Position numbers and translations under genes: made by a program. A model generated the notes under the pieces. It saw nothing but the letters and a program-made list of their open reading frames with translations, had not been told where the DNA came from and did not search any database. Below are positions 45,645 to 54,663 of a DNA stretch of 64,000 nt, piece after piece. Where the stretch lies: positions 62,001-126,000 of the forward strand of contig NZ_CANMRQ010000007.1 in the NCBI RefSeq assembly GCF_947500325.1. Reading direction: 5' to 3'. The DNA is from an uncultured Lacinutrix sp. GTDB taxonomy: Bacteria > Bacteroidota > Bacteroidia > Flavobacteriales > Flavobacteriaceae. Each line of letters opens with the position of its first letter. Position 1 is the first letter of the stretch.

Positions 45645-46520
45645 ATGAATACCTATAAAAAACCATACGTTATTGCCGAAATAGGATGCAATCATAAAGG
45701 AGAAATGGAACTCGCTAAAGAGTTAATAAAAGTGGCAAAAATCTTTTGTAATGTAGATGCAGTAAAGTTTCAAAAAAGAAATAATAAAGAATTATTAACC
45801 GAAGAACAGTATAATAATCCGCACCCAAACCCAATTAATTCTTATGGAGATACTTATGGAGCACATAGAGAGTTTTTAGAATTTGATGTGGAGCAACATG
45901 CCGAATTAAAAGCATATTGTGAAGAAATAGGTATTACCTATTCAACATCTGTATGGGATGTAACATCTGCTAAAGAAATAGCTTCTTTAAACCCCGAGTT
46001 TATAAAGATTCCGTCTGCATGTAATAATAATGTTGCAATGCTAGAATGGTTATGTGAGAATTATAAAGGAGAGTTGCATATTTCTACAGGTATGACAACT
46101 AAAGATGAGATAGACGAGTTGGTAAAACTCTTCAAAAAACATAATAGAAATAAAGATTTAGTATTATATAATTGTACTTCTGGATATCCAGTACCGTTTA
46201 ATGATGTTTGCTTATTAGATATAAATTTATTGTTAGATAAATATAAAGACGAAGTTAAACATATAGGTTTCTCTGGTCATCATTTAGGTATTGCTGTAGA
46301 TGTAGCTGCTTATACTTTAGGCGCTAATATTGTTGAGCGTCATTATACTATTGATAGAACCTGGAAAGGAACAGATCACGCAGCATCATTAGAACCAATG
46401 GGATTGCGTAAGTTATCTCGCGATTTAAGAGCTGTACACCAAGCATTAGCATTTAAGAGTCAAGATATTTTGCCAATAGAGCAAGTGCAACGTGATAAAT
46501 TAAAAAACCAAAAAGGATAA
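45645..46520 (+). CDS. NeuB-family nonulosonate (-phosphate) synthase, short form
   Basis: Condenses phosphoenolpyruvate with a six-carbon aldose (ManNAc, ManNAc-6-P or Man-6-P). The TIM-barrel features of NeuB are present: AEIGCNHKGE (11-20), VDAVKFQKRN (37-46), IKIPSAC, HISTGMTT, YNCTSGYP and GFSGHHLG, and ERHYTIDRTWKGTDHAASLEP near the end. At 291 residues it stops after the barrel and lacks the C-terminal SAF (antifreeze-like) domain of about 60 residues found in most NeuB proteins. No NeuC-type epimerase is encoded nearby, so an aldose phosphate such as Man-6-P is possible, which would give KDN-9-P. The N-acetyl versus KDN choice is not readable. Confidence 0.85.
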   Translation: MNTYKKPYVIAEIGCNHKGEMELAKELIKVAKIFCNVDAVKFQKRNNKELLTEEQYNNPHPNPINSYGDTYGAHREFLEFDVEQHAELKAYCEEIGITYSTSVWDVTSAKEIASLNPEFIKIPSACNNNVAMLEWLCENYKGELHISTGMTTKDEIDELVKLFKKHNRNKDLVLYNCTSGYPVPFNDVCLLDINLLLDKYKDEVKHIGFSGHHLGIAVDVAAYTLGANIVERHYTIDRTWKGTDHAASLEPMGLRKLSRDLRAVHQALAFKSQDILPIEQVQRDKLKNQKG

Positions 46521-46529
46521 TTTTTCTAG

Positions 46530-47924
46530 ATGAAGAAAAAAGTATTCGTTTTTTTTCCAGACGGCGTAGGCTTACGAAATTTTGCATTTACCAATTTTAA
46601 AACTATTGGAGAGCAAATGGGTTTTGATATCACCTATTGGAACAATACTATATTTTCATTAAAAGACAATTTAGGTTTTAATGAAGTAACTATAGAAGAT
46701 CATACTGCTCATAAATTATTACCAATCTATTCAAGAGCAAGAAAAAGAGCCGAATTAAATGTATCGAGAGATAAGTTTAATGATCCGGTATATCCAACCT
46801 ATAAGTTTCCGTTTAATTATAAAGGCGTAAAAAATGTTATAAGAAGTTTGTATGCTAAGTGGTTAATAGGATTATATTCTTCAGAACAAGGAATAGTAAA
46901 ACTTAGACAAAAGATTAATACTTTAGAGCGTTCAACTTCAAAATATAAGTACTGTAAAGCACAATTAGAAGCCCATAAACCTGATTTAATATTCTGTACT
47001 ACTCAGCGTGCTACACAATCTATTAGTGCTCTTTTAGCAGCAAAAGACTTAGGGATACCAACAGTAGCATTTGTGTATTCATGGGACAATGTGCCTAAAG
47101 CGATGCAAGTAGTAGAAAGCGATTATTATTTTGTGTGGAGTGATTTAATGAAAAATGAAGTGCTTAAATATTATCCTTTTGTAAAAGAGGAGCAAGTTTT
47201 TGTTACAGGAACACCACAGTTTGAACCTCATTTTGATGATAATTTGAAACAATCGCGGGAAGATTTTTTTAAAGAACATAATTTAGATGTAAACAAAAAG
47301 TATATCTGCTACTCTGGTGATGATGAAACGACATCACCTTTAGATCAATATTACCTTGAGGATTTAGCCAATGCTGTTAGAAGTTTAAATAGTAAAGGCG
47401 AAAATTTAGGTATTATTTATAGAAAGTGTCCTGTAGATTTTACACCAAGGTATGATGCAGTAATTGAGGCTAATAAAGATATTATTGAAGTGTTAGATCC
47501 AATATGGAAACAAGTAGGCGATCAATGGAATCAAATATTACCGGCAAAAGAAGACTTTAAAGAGTTGTATAATGTTTGCGAGCATAGTGAATTTGTTACT
47601 AATGTATGTTCTTCTACTGTTTTTGATTTTGTGGCCCATAAAAAGCCTTGTATTTATTATAACTATGAGCAACCACAGCTAAAAAAAGGTATAAGAGATA
47701 TTGGGCAGAACTATAAATACGTTCATTTTAGATCTATGCCAAGTAGTGAAGCAGCTGTTTTTTGTACAGATAAAAAGGATTTAGAAAGTATTGTTAAAAA
47801 TATTTTGGATGGAAAAACATCTAATGTTAAAGATGGTCTAGAATGGTTTGAAATTGTTGCAGGAAAACACCCAACAGAAGCTTCTAGACATATTTGGGAA
47901 AGTATAAATAGTGTTCTTAATTAA
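46530..47924 (+). CDS. Putative GT-B fold glycosyltransferase, unassigned
   Basis: A 464-residue soluble protein with a two-domain GT-B look: an N-terminal domain opening VFVFFPDGVGLRNFAF, a middle VAFVYSWDNVPKAMQ followed by YYFVWSDLMKNEVLKYYP, and a C-terminal donor half with SEFVTNVCSSTVFDFVAHKKPCIYYN, which resembles the donor site of CDP-glycerol or UDP-GlcNAc-2-epimerase-like enzymes. I do not recognise a CAZy family. It comes nine bases after the NeuB gene, so it may be the transferase for the CMP-nonulosonate; that is inference from position only. Confidence 0.6.
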   Translation: MKKKVFVFFPDGVGLRNFAFTNFKTIGEQMGFDITYWNNTIFSLKDNLGFNEVTIEDHTAHKLLPIYSRARKRAELNVSRDKFNDPVYPTYKFPFNYKGVKNVIRSLYAKWLIGLYSSEQGIVKLRQKINTLERSTSKYKYCKAQLEAHKPDLIFCTTQRATQSISALLAAKDLGIPTVAFVYSWDNVPKAMQVVESDYYFVWSDLMKNEVLKYYPFVKEEQVFVTGTPQFEPHFDDNLKQSREDFFKEHNLDVNKKYICYSGDDETTSPLDQYYLEDLANAVRSLNSKGENLGIIYRKCPVDFTPRYDAVIEANKDIIEVLDPIWKQVGDQWNQILPAKEDFKELYNVCEHSEFVTNVCSSTVFDFVAHKKPCIYYNYEQPQLKKGIRDIGQNYKYVHFRSMPSSEAAVFCTDKKDLESIVKNILDGKTSNVKDGLEWFEIVAGKHPTEASRHIWESINSVLN

Positions 47925-47993
47925 TAACAAATAGTTTTAAGAATAAAGAGAAACATTGTTTAAATTTATTTTTTTGAGCAAAAACAACTCATT

Positions 47994-48953
47994 TTGAATA
48001 CATTCATTAAAAAGGTAATTAAGTTTGTTTTATTGGTAACAGTAGTTTTTTCTACGTTGCATATTACATTAGATTATTTCTTTAAAAATGGTAAGTTTTG
48101 CAATAACACATGGAGTGAGATTTTTAAGGCAAACTTAGATGTAGATATTGCTGTAATAGGAAACTCTAGAGCAGAAGTCCATTACAATCCTGAAATTATT
48201 AGTAGCATTACTGGATTAAAATGTTATAATCTTGGTTTAAGCGGTACACCAATTAATATTTATGATATTAGATGGAAGAGTTATATAAATAGAAATAAGT
48301 TACCTAAAATATTAATAATAGATTTGGATTATAATTTTTTAGGAGAAGGAAAAGGTATTTACGAGAAGTTTCAATATTTACCTTATGTTAATGAAATAGA
48401 ATACCAACATATAGCGCAAAGAGTAGATAAAGATTTTAATTTAGACCAATATCTTCCTTTATATAAATATCAAGGAGAGCAAGGAGCCGTTTTTAGTAAA
48501 TTAAAATCCTTTTTTTATAAAGATTGTAAAGAAAGTGAAAATGGATATAAGGTTAAAAATAAGTCTTGGAATGAAAATGAATGGAATATTTTTAAAGCTA
48601 AAAGGATGAATGAAGTTGCTAATAGCGATACATTTTACGACTTGTATAAGAAAGGTCATTTGAAACTTAACGAGATTTTAGATTTCTGCAAACAGAATAA
48701 GATAAAAACATATTTAGTTTGGTCTCCTCAATATTTCGAAGTACATAAATTTAAAGAAAATCAAAGGCAGTATGTCGATAGTTTAATAAATAACATAGCA
48801 AGTAATTATGACATAGACTATCTCAATTTTTCAAGAGATAGCTTAGTCTATAATAAATCAAATTTTTATAATCATTCTCATTTAAATTATAAAGGTGCAA
48901 AATTATTTTCAAAATCGATAGCAGCTCATATTAAAAATAAAGCAAGTTTATAG
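47994..48953 (+). CDS. Second SGNH-like membrane-anchored protein
   Basis: A 319-residue protein with one N-terminal helix (about 8-28) and a periplasmic domain of SGNH type: VIGNSRAEVHYNP near residue 55-67 with the nucleophile serine in GNSR, and NHSHLNYKGA near 294-303. In this C-terminal motif the first residue of the usual DxxH is asparagine (N294) while H297 is kept. The start is TTG at 47994. Relatives in polysaccharide clusters act as acyltransferases with a membrane partner; whether it shares the MBOAT at 38911 or works alone is open. A gap of 69 bases precedes it. Confidence 0.6.
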   Translation: MNTFIKKVIKFVLLVTVVFSTLHITLDYFFKNGKFCNNTWSEIFKANLDVDIAVIGNSRAEVHYNPEIISSITGLKCYNLGLSGTPINIYDIRWKSYINRNKLPKILIIDLDYNFLGEGKGIYEKFQYLPYVNEIEYQHIAQRVDKDFNLDQYLPLYKYQGEQGAVFSKLKSFFYKDCKESENGYKVKNKSWNENEWNIFKAKRMNEVANSDTFYDLYKKGHLKLNEILDFCKQNKIKTYLVWSPQYFEVHKFKENQRQYVDSLINNIASNYDIDYLNFSRDSLVYNKSNFYNHSHLNYKGAKLFSKSIAAHIKNKASL

Positions 48954-48958
48954 TCAAT

Positions 48959-50110
48959 ATGCATATAGCATTTCTAACCTCAGAATATCCTCACGCTAAA
49001 GTAGCAAATGCTGCAGGTATAGCGACGAGTATTAAGAATTTAGCAATAGCATTAGTAAAAAAAGACATTGCAGTTACTGTGTTTGTTTACCATCAAAATA
49101 CTAATGAAATTTTCGAAGATCAAGGTGTAGCTATACATTTAATAGAAAAAAAGAAATATTCACTTTTTACTTGGTATCAATATAGAAAACACCTTCAGAA
49201 CTATATAAATAAAGTCATTAAACAGAATAATATTCAACTCATAGAAGCACCAGATTGGACAGGTATAACCGCTTTCATGAGATTTAAAGTGCCGTTAGTT
49301 ATTCGGTTTCATGGTAGTGATGCTTATTTCTGCAAGTTAGATAATAGAAAACAAAAATTTAAAAATTTTGTTTTCGAAAAAACAGCTTTAAAAAGTGCAG
49401 TAGCTTACATTGCTCCAACAACTTTTGCAGGTCAAGAAACTGCAAAAATATTTGGATTAAATCGAGATAAGATAAAAACCATTCACTATGGTTTACAGTT
49501 AGAGCGATTTGAGAATAAATCGCCTTCTAGTTATAATGAAAAAACACTACTTTATATAGGGACAATAATTCGTAAAAAAGGCGTACTAGAATTAGCTTCA
49601 ATTTTTAATAAAATAATTGAGCAAGAACCAGCAACTCAGTTAAAACTTATTGGAGGAGATGCACCAGACATTAAAACTGGAAATAAATCTACTTATCAAT
49701 TAATGAGTGATTCCTTTTCTGAAGCAGCAAAAAAGAATGTTACTTATTTAGGTAAAATACCATATGCCGAAGTGCAAACACATATTAAACAAGCACACGT
49801 TTGTGCTTTTCCGTCATTTGCAGAAACTTTAGGTATGGTAACTATAGAGTCAATGGCATTGCAGAAACCAGTGGTTAATACAAATATTGGTTGGGCACAA
49901 GAGTTAATAGATGATGAGGTTAATGGTTATTTGGTACATCCAAAAGATATAGAAACGTATAGCTCAAGAATTCTCCAGTTATTTAATAGTAAAGACTTAT
50001 GTGTTACTATAGGAAAAGCTGCCCAAAAGAAAGTTATGTCTACTTTTGATATTGTAAAGCAGGCAGATATTAATATTGCATATTATCATAACATTATAGA
50101 AAAGTCATAA
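48959..50110 (+). CDS. Glycosyltransferase family 4
   Basis: GT-B retaining transferase of 383 residues. N-terminal HIAFLTSEYPHAKVANAAGI includes the glycine/alanine-rich loop; VIRFHGSDAYFC and YIAPTTFAGQETAKIFG lie before the hinge, TIHYGLQLERF opens the second domain, and SFAETLGMVTIESMALQKPV carries the EX7E donor motif. This is the standard GT4 layout. The sugar transferred is unknown. Confidence 0.9.
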   Translation: MHIAFLTSEYPHAKVANAAGIATSIKNLAIALVKKDIAVTVFVYHQNTNEIFEDQGVAIHLIEKKKYSLFTWYQYRKHLQNYINKVIKQNNIQLIEAPDWTGITAFMRFKVPLVIRFHGSDAYFCKLDNRKQKFKNFVFEKTALKSAVAYIAPTTFAGQETAKIFGLNRDKIKTIHYGLQLERFENKSPSSYNEKTLLYIGTIIRKKGVLELASIFNKIIEQEPATQLKLIGGDAPDIKTGNKSTYQLMSDSFSEAAKKNVTYLGKIPYAEVQTHIKQAHVCAFPSFAETLGMVTIESMALQKPVVNTNIGWAQELIDDEVNGYLVHPKDIETYSSRILQLFNSKDLCVTIGKAAQKKVMSTFDIVKQADINIAYYHNIIEKS

Positions 50111-50114
50111 CCGT

Positions 50115-51074
50115 TTGAGCTTTAAAAAAAATATACGAAAAGTACTTAGTAAGAAAGCTAAACAACTCAAGTTGATACAATTTCATACTAAACAACTTAG
50201 TTTGAAAAGGTATCAAAGAAAACGTATTATAGTATGTTTTAATGGTGTTTTACCACATGGAGGATTAGTTGATAGGTTAAAAGGAATAGTATCGTATTAT
50301 GAGATAGCGAAATGCTTAGATTATGATTTTTATATACAATTCGATGATCCTTTTAGTTTAGATGTTTTTTTAGAATCCAATGTCTTAGATTGGAAAATTA
50401 AGAGGAAAGAAGTACAGTATCATCCTACTAAAACAAAGATTATTTACACTGTAAATAATTTTAATATCAATCCATTAGATAGCATAAAGAAATCGAATGC
50501 AGAAACCTTTTTAATATACGCTAATATTGATTATCTAAAAATATTGCATCCAAATGAAGCTTCTGCGTTTTTAGAAGAAAAATGGAAAACTAATTTTAAT
50601 GAATTATTTAAAAAATCTAAGCTTTTAGAATCAAAACTTAAAGGAATAGAAAAAGATAAATATATTTGTTTCCATACAAGATTCACTACATTAATGGGAG
50701 ATTTTGTTGATACTACATCGTTGATTTTAAATAATACAGAAAAAGACAAATTGATAAATCAACTTCAAAAAGAAATACAAGTAATAACAGAATCATCAAA
50801 TCATAAATGTTACGCGTTTTCAGATAGTATTCATTTTTTAAATACTATTAAAGCAAAAGAAGATATAAACTTAGTTAAAGGAAATCCTTTTCATATGGAC
50901 AATTTTAAGAATGATGATAACTTAGAAGGACATTTAAAAACAGTATTAGACTTCTTTATGATTTCTGAAAGTGAAAAAGTTTATTTTTTAAAAATTGGAA
51001 AAATGTACCATAGTAGCTTTAGTAAATATGCCGCTATAATTGGAGGTAAGCCATTTGAAATTATTACAGATTAG
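50115..51074 (+). CDS. Putative fucosyltransferase-like GT-B glycosyltransferase
   Basis: A 319-residue protein starting at TTG 50115. It has an early basic segment, then VCFNGVLPHGGLVDRLKGIVSYYEIAK, a pattern seen at the N-terminus of fucosyltransferases of the GT11/GT23/GT65-type GT-B group. CFHTRFTTLMGD near residue 182 may be the arginine-containing donor motif (compare HxRxGD), AFSDSIHFLN is the usual following strand, and KMYHSSFSKYAAIIGG near the end matches the SxFS-x-A donor loop. The family is not certain. A second 6-deoxyhexosyl (or colitosyl) transferase would fit the GDP-sugar genes. Confidence 0.55.
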   Translation: MSFKKNIRKVLSKKAKQLKLIQFHTKQLSLKRYQRKRIIVCFNGVLPHGGLVDRLKGIVSYYEIAKCLDYDFYIQFDDPFSLDVFLESNVLDWKIKRKEVQYHPTKTKIIYTVNNFNINPLDSIKKSNAETFLIYANIDYLKILHPNEASAFLEEKWKTNFNELFKKSKLLESKLKGIEKDKYICFHTRFTTLMGDFVDTTSLILNNTEKDKLINQLQKEIQVITESSNHKCYAFSDSIHFLNTIKAKEDINLVKGNPFHMDNFKNDDNLEGHLKTVLDFFMISESEKVYFLKIGKMYHSSFSKYAAIIGGKPFEIITD

Positions 51075-51075
51075 T

Positions 51076-52620
51076 ATGATTATTTTAGTTCATAATGGAA
51101 AAACAGTTACTTCAGTTTTAAATGAAGTATTGCAGCCAATAGCTGGTTTTGAATTAAATAACTCTATCGTAAAATTATTAAAAATAATAGCTAAAAAAGA
51201 GACAAATAGGTTGGTAGTTTGGTGTCATGATAGATTACTAGATTCATTAAATATCGAAGCATTTAGTTCTATTTTTCATCATGAAAGTCTATTAGTGAGT
51301 TTTAATACAAATACAGATCATTATTTACCAAAGCAAATAGGTTATATAGAGCGTAGTTTCTTTTTAAAAGTTAACAAAAAAGTATGCTATCCAACTTGGT
51401 TAATGAGTAGCCATGTAGGTGGTATTAATACTACAATACTTAATGATATAAATGTACCATTAAATAATAATGTTCCTTTTGATTACTTTTTAAATTCGTT
51501 AGCTAAAAATAATATGGTAGAAGGATTATTTTGCTACTCAGAACCAAAGTTGTTAAAAGCCAATCATGAATTAAAAATAAATACTCCGAAAGCTTCTAAA
51601 CAGATGTTGTTTAAATTTGTAAAACAGCATTATAAGTGGGTTTGGGTTTTTTTATTAGCATGGAATTATGCTGTTTTCGAAAGGAAGATATCGGTTTATA
51701 ATATTATTATATCTCTATTTTACAAAAGACTTAACTCAAATTTTAATTTAGAAAAAGTAGCTGTAAACTCTTCAAAAAATGTATTACAAGAGAAGTCTAT
51801 TGATGTTATTATTCCTACCATAGGAAGAAAAAAACACTTGTATAATGTACTTAAAGATTTAGCTCATCAAACACATTTACCTAAAAATGTCATTATAGTA
51901 GAACAAAACCCTAAGCCAAATTCTATTTCAGAGTTAGAATATTTAAATTCTGAAGTATGGCCATTTAATATCAAGCATGAGTTTACACAGCAACCGGGAG
52001 TTTGTAATGCTAGAAACATAGCTCTATTAAAAATAGAAAGTGAATGGGCATTTTTAGCAGACGATGATATTAGATTTAATACTACCTTTTTTGAAGAGTC
52101 ATTTAATGATATTAAAACATACGGTATTAAGATATTAAATTACTTATGTTTACAACCAGAGCAAGAACAAACCTATTTTAAGATACATCAAACTACTGTA
52201 TTTGGGTCTGGTTCAAGCTTAGTAAAGTCAGAACTATTGGAAAACATTAAATTTAATATGGCATACGAATTTGGGTTTGGAGAAGATTCAGATTTTGGTA
52301 TGCAATTAAGAAATAAAGGTGAAGATGTAATCTTTACGCCTAACCTTAAAATTACACATTTAAAAGCACCATTTGGTGGTTATAGAACCAAAGTAAAACA
52401 CCTTTGGGAGGAAGAAGAAGTCCAGCCAAAACCATCGCCAACAGTGCAATTGTTATATCAAACCTATTTTACAAAGCAACAAATGCTGGGCTACAAATTG
52501 TTGCTGTTTTTAAGGCAATTAAAAGGAAGTGGATTAAAAAATCCAGTAGCATATGCTAAATACTTTAAAAAACAATGGCAACAAAGTGTACTTTGGTGTC
52601 AAAAAATAAAGAAAGAATAA
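51076..52620 (+). CDS. Glycosyltransferase family 2 with an unassigned N-terminal domain
   Basis: I start at ATG 51076, two bases after the previous stop, rather than TTG 51040, which overlaps the previous gene by 35 bases. The resulting protein has 514 residues. Residues 1-240 form a domain with no motif I know (it opens MIILVHNGKTVTSVL and later has SSHVGGINTTILND, resembling an inactive GT-A half). Residues 243-500 are a GT2 core: IDVIIPTIGRKKHLYNVL, VEQNPKPN, ADDDIRF metal site with DDD at 329-331, and FGFGEDSDFGMQL. It may carry two catalytic or binding functions. Confidence 0.75.
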   Translation: MIILVHNGKTVTSVLNEVLQPIAGFELNNSIVKLLKIIAKKETNRLVVWCHDRLLDSLNIEAFSSIFHHESLLVSFNTNTDHYLPKQIGYIERSFFLKVNKKVCYPTWLMSSHVGGINTTILNDINVPLNNNVPFDYFLNSLAKNNMVEGLFCYSEPKLLKANHELKINTPKASKQMLFKFVKQHYKWVWVFLLAWNYAVFERKISVYNIIISLFYKRLNSNFNLEKVAVNSSKNVLQEKSIDVIIPTIGRKKHLYNVLKDLAHQTHLPKNVIIVEQNPKPNSISELEYLNSEVWPFNIKHEFTQQPGVCNARNIALLKIESEWAFLADDDIRFNTTFFEESFNDIKTYGIKILNYLCLQPEQEQTYFKIHQTTVFGSGSSLVKSELLENIKFNMAYEFGFGEDSDFGMQLRNKGEDVIFTPNLKITHLKAPFGGYRTKVKHLWEEEEVQPKPSPTVQLLYQTYFTKQQMLGYKLLLFLRQLKGSGLKNPVAYAKYFKKQWQQSVLWCQKIKKE

Positions 52621-53661
52621 GTGCTTAAATTGTATACAAATACCCAGTTTTTAAGTGAAACGCATCGACGAGAAGTGTTTCCTTTGTTGTTTGATATGCA
52701 TTTTAAACAAAATGAATTGCTCTTAAAGTATTATAGTTTAGTTGATACTATTGAAACTTGTGATATAGTTGTCTTCCCTATAGATTATAGTGCGTTTTTA
52801 AAGCATAGGGAAGCACTTAATGTCTTAACTAAAGCGGCAAAAAACAATAATAAACCAATATGGATATATACGGCAGGAGATTTCGGGTTTACTAATTATA
52901 TAGCAAATAGCTATACTTTTCGACTAGGTGGTTTCCATAGTAAATTAACCGATAAGAGTTTTATCCTACCCTCTTTTATAAATGATCCTTATCTTACACA
53001 AATACCAAATGGATTTTCTGTTATAGAAAAGGAAGAAAAACCTACTATAGGTTTTGTAGGCCATGCACAATCTGGCATTCAAAAATGGATTAAAGAAAAG
53101 GTTAGTTATTATAAAATTAAAGTAAAGCGTTATTTAGGAGAACTAGTAGCAGATAAACAACCTTTTTACCCATCAAGTATAAAAAGAGCATTTTATTTGT
53201 TTCTTTTAGCAAGTGATAAACGACTAATTACCAATTTTATTTTGCGTAATAATTATAGGGCTGGTGTTAGTCAAGAAATTGAAAAGAAAAAATCCACAAC
53301 CGAATTTTACGATAACATTTTTAATACTGGCTATACCTTTTGTAGTCGAGGAGTTGGTAATTTTTCTGTCCGTTTTTATGAAACCTTGGCTATGGGGCGC
53401 ATTCCTATTTTGCTTAATACAGATTGCAGGTTGCCTTTAGACTTTATTATTGATTGGAATAAACACTGTATTATTATAGAAGAAAATGAGGTGAGAAATA
53501 TGCCAGAAATAATTACAAAATTCCATAATAGTTTATCTGTTGATGATTTTACGGCAATGCAATCTAATAATCGTAAACTTTGGGAAACAAAATTAATAAG
53601 ACATAACTATTTTGTTGTGATTCATGATACATTCATTAAAAAAATAAATGCTAATGGATAA
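52621..53661 (+). CDS. Exostosin-like (GT47) glycosyltransferase
   Basis: A 346-residue GT-B enzyme starting at GTG 52621. The C-terminal donor half has the exostosin-family segment FCSRGVGNFSVRFYETLAMG at about residues 240-259, followed by RIPILLNTDCRLPLD. GT47 enzymes in eukaryotes make heparan and plant wall glycans; bacterial members occur in polysaccharide clusters. The N-terminal half is divergent, with IVVFPIDYSAFL and IWIYTAGDFGF. Retaining or inverting outcome and donor sugar cannot be read. It follows the preceding stop directly and overlaps the next gene by 14 bases. Confidence 0.75.
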   Translation: MLKLYTNTQFLSETHRREVFPLLFDMHFKQNELLLKYYSLVDTIETCDIVVFPIDYSAFLKHREALNVLTKAAKNNNKPIWIYTAGDFGFTNYIANSYTFRLGGFHSKLTDKSFILPSFINDPYLTQIPNGFSVIEKEEKPTIGFVGHAQSGIQKWIKEKVSYYKIKVKRYLGELVADKQPFYPSSIKRAFYLFLLASDKRLITNFILRNNYRAGVSQEIEKKKSTTEFYDNIFNTGYTFCSRGVGNFSVRFYETLAMGRIPILLNTDCRLPLDFIIDWNKHCIIIEENEVRNMPEIITKFHNSLSVDDFTAMQSNNRKLWETKLIRHNYFVVIHDTFIKKINANG

Positions 53662-54658
53662 GGCTTTTACATTGATAATTTGTACTTACATGAGGCCAAA
53701 AGCTGTACTTAAGCTTTTAAAGTCTGTTGAGAAACAAACGCTTTATCCAAATGAAATACTAATTATCGACGGTTCTACTAATAATGAAACTGAAGTTATT
53801 TTAAATGAAAATAGGTTTAAGAAATTAAAGTATTACAAAGTAGACCAAACTAATCGAGGATTAACTAAACAACGTAATTTCGGCATTAGTAAAGTAATTG
53901 AAACTTCAGAAATAATCTGTTTTTTAGATGATGATGTCGTTTTAGAAAAAGAATATTTTAAAGCACTTATTTCAACATATAAAATAAAACCAGATGCTAT
54001 AGCAATTGGTGGCTATATTACTAATGAAGTTGTATGGAATAAAGCTTCTAGTGAGAGTAATAAATTAAATTTTTATTTTGACGGATGGAAACGAAATGAA
54101 CCATCTAGGTTTAGATTAAGAAAAAGAGTTGGGTTGCAACCTGATACAGAACCTGGCTTTTTACCAACATTTTCACACGGACGCTCAGTAAGTTTTTTAC
54201 CACCTTCTGGAAAAATATACCAAGTAGAACAAATTATGGGAGGCGTCTCAAGTTATAAAAGAGAAGTATTTAATAAATTCTCTTTTTCTACTTATTTTGA
54301 AGGTTATGGTCTATATGAAGATGCCGACTTTTCCTTAAGATTAGCAAAAGTAAGTAATCTTTATATAAATACTAATGCAAGACTAGCGCACTATCACGAT
54401 GGTTCTGGAAGACCAAATAGATATAACTATGGAAAAATGGTAGTAAGAAATGGATGGTACGTTTGGCGAGTAAAGTATTCTAATCCCAATTTTAAAGCTA
54501 GATTTAAATGGCATGCTACAGCATTTTTATTGACTATAATTCGTTTTTCTAATGTACTAACAAGTAAAAATAAAAAGGAAGCATTAACCGAAAGTTTTGG
54601 TAGAACCGTAGGATGGTTATCTTTATTCTTTAATGCTCCTAAAATTAATATATATTAA
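53648..54658 (+). CDS. Glycosyltransferase family 2
   Basis: A 336-residue GT-A enzyme: [14 protein letters not shown] (8-21), [14 protein letters not shown] (36-49), LDDDVV metal site (93-98), and [10 protein letters not shown] as acceptor-side motif. There are two possible ATG starts, at 53648 and 53654; both overlap the GT47 gene. A basic, hydrophobic C-terminal segment (about 275-330) may bind the membrane. Substrate unknown. Confidence 0.87.
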   Translation: MLMDKAFTLIICTYMRPKAVLKLLKSVEKQTLYPNEILIIDGSTNNETEVILNENRFKKLKYYKVDQTNRGLTKQRNFGISKVIETSEIICFLDDDVVLEKEYFKALISTYKIKPDAIAIGGYITNEVVWNKASSESNKLNFYFDGWKRNEPSRFRLRKRVGLQPDTEPGFLPTFSHGRSVSFLPPSGKIYQVEQIMGGVSSYKREVFNKFSFSTYFEGYGLYEDADFSLRLAKVSNLYINTNARLAHYHDGSGRPNRYNYGKMVVRNGWYVWRVKYSNPNFKARFKWHATAFLLTIIRFSNVLTSKNKKEALTESFGRTVGWLSLFFNAPKINIY

Positions 54659-54663
54659 CGCTG

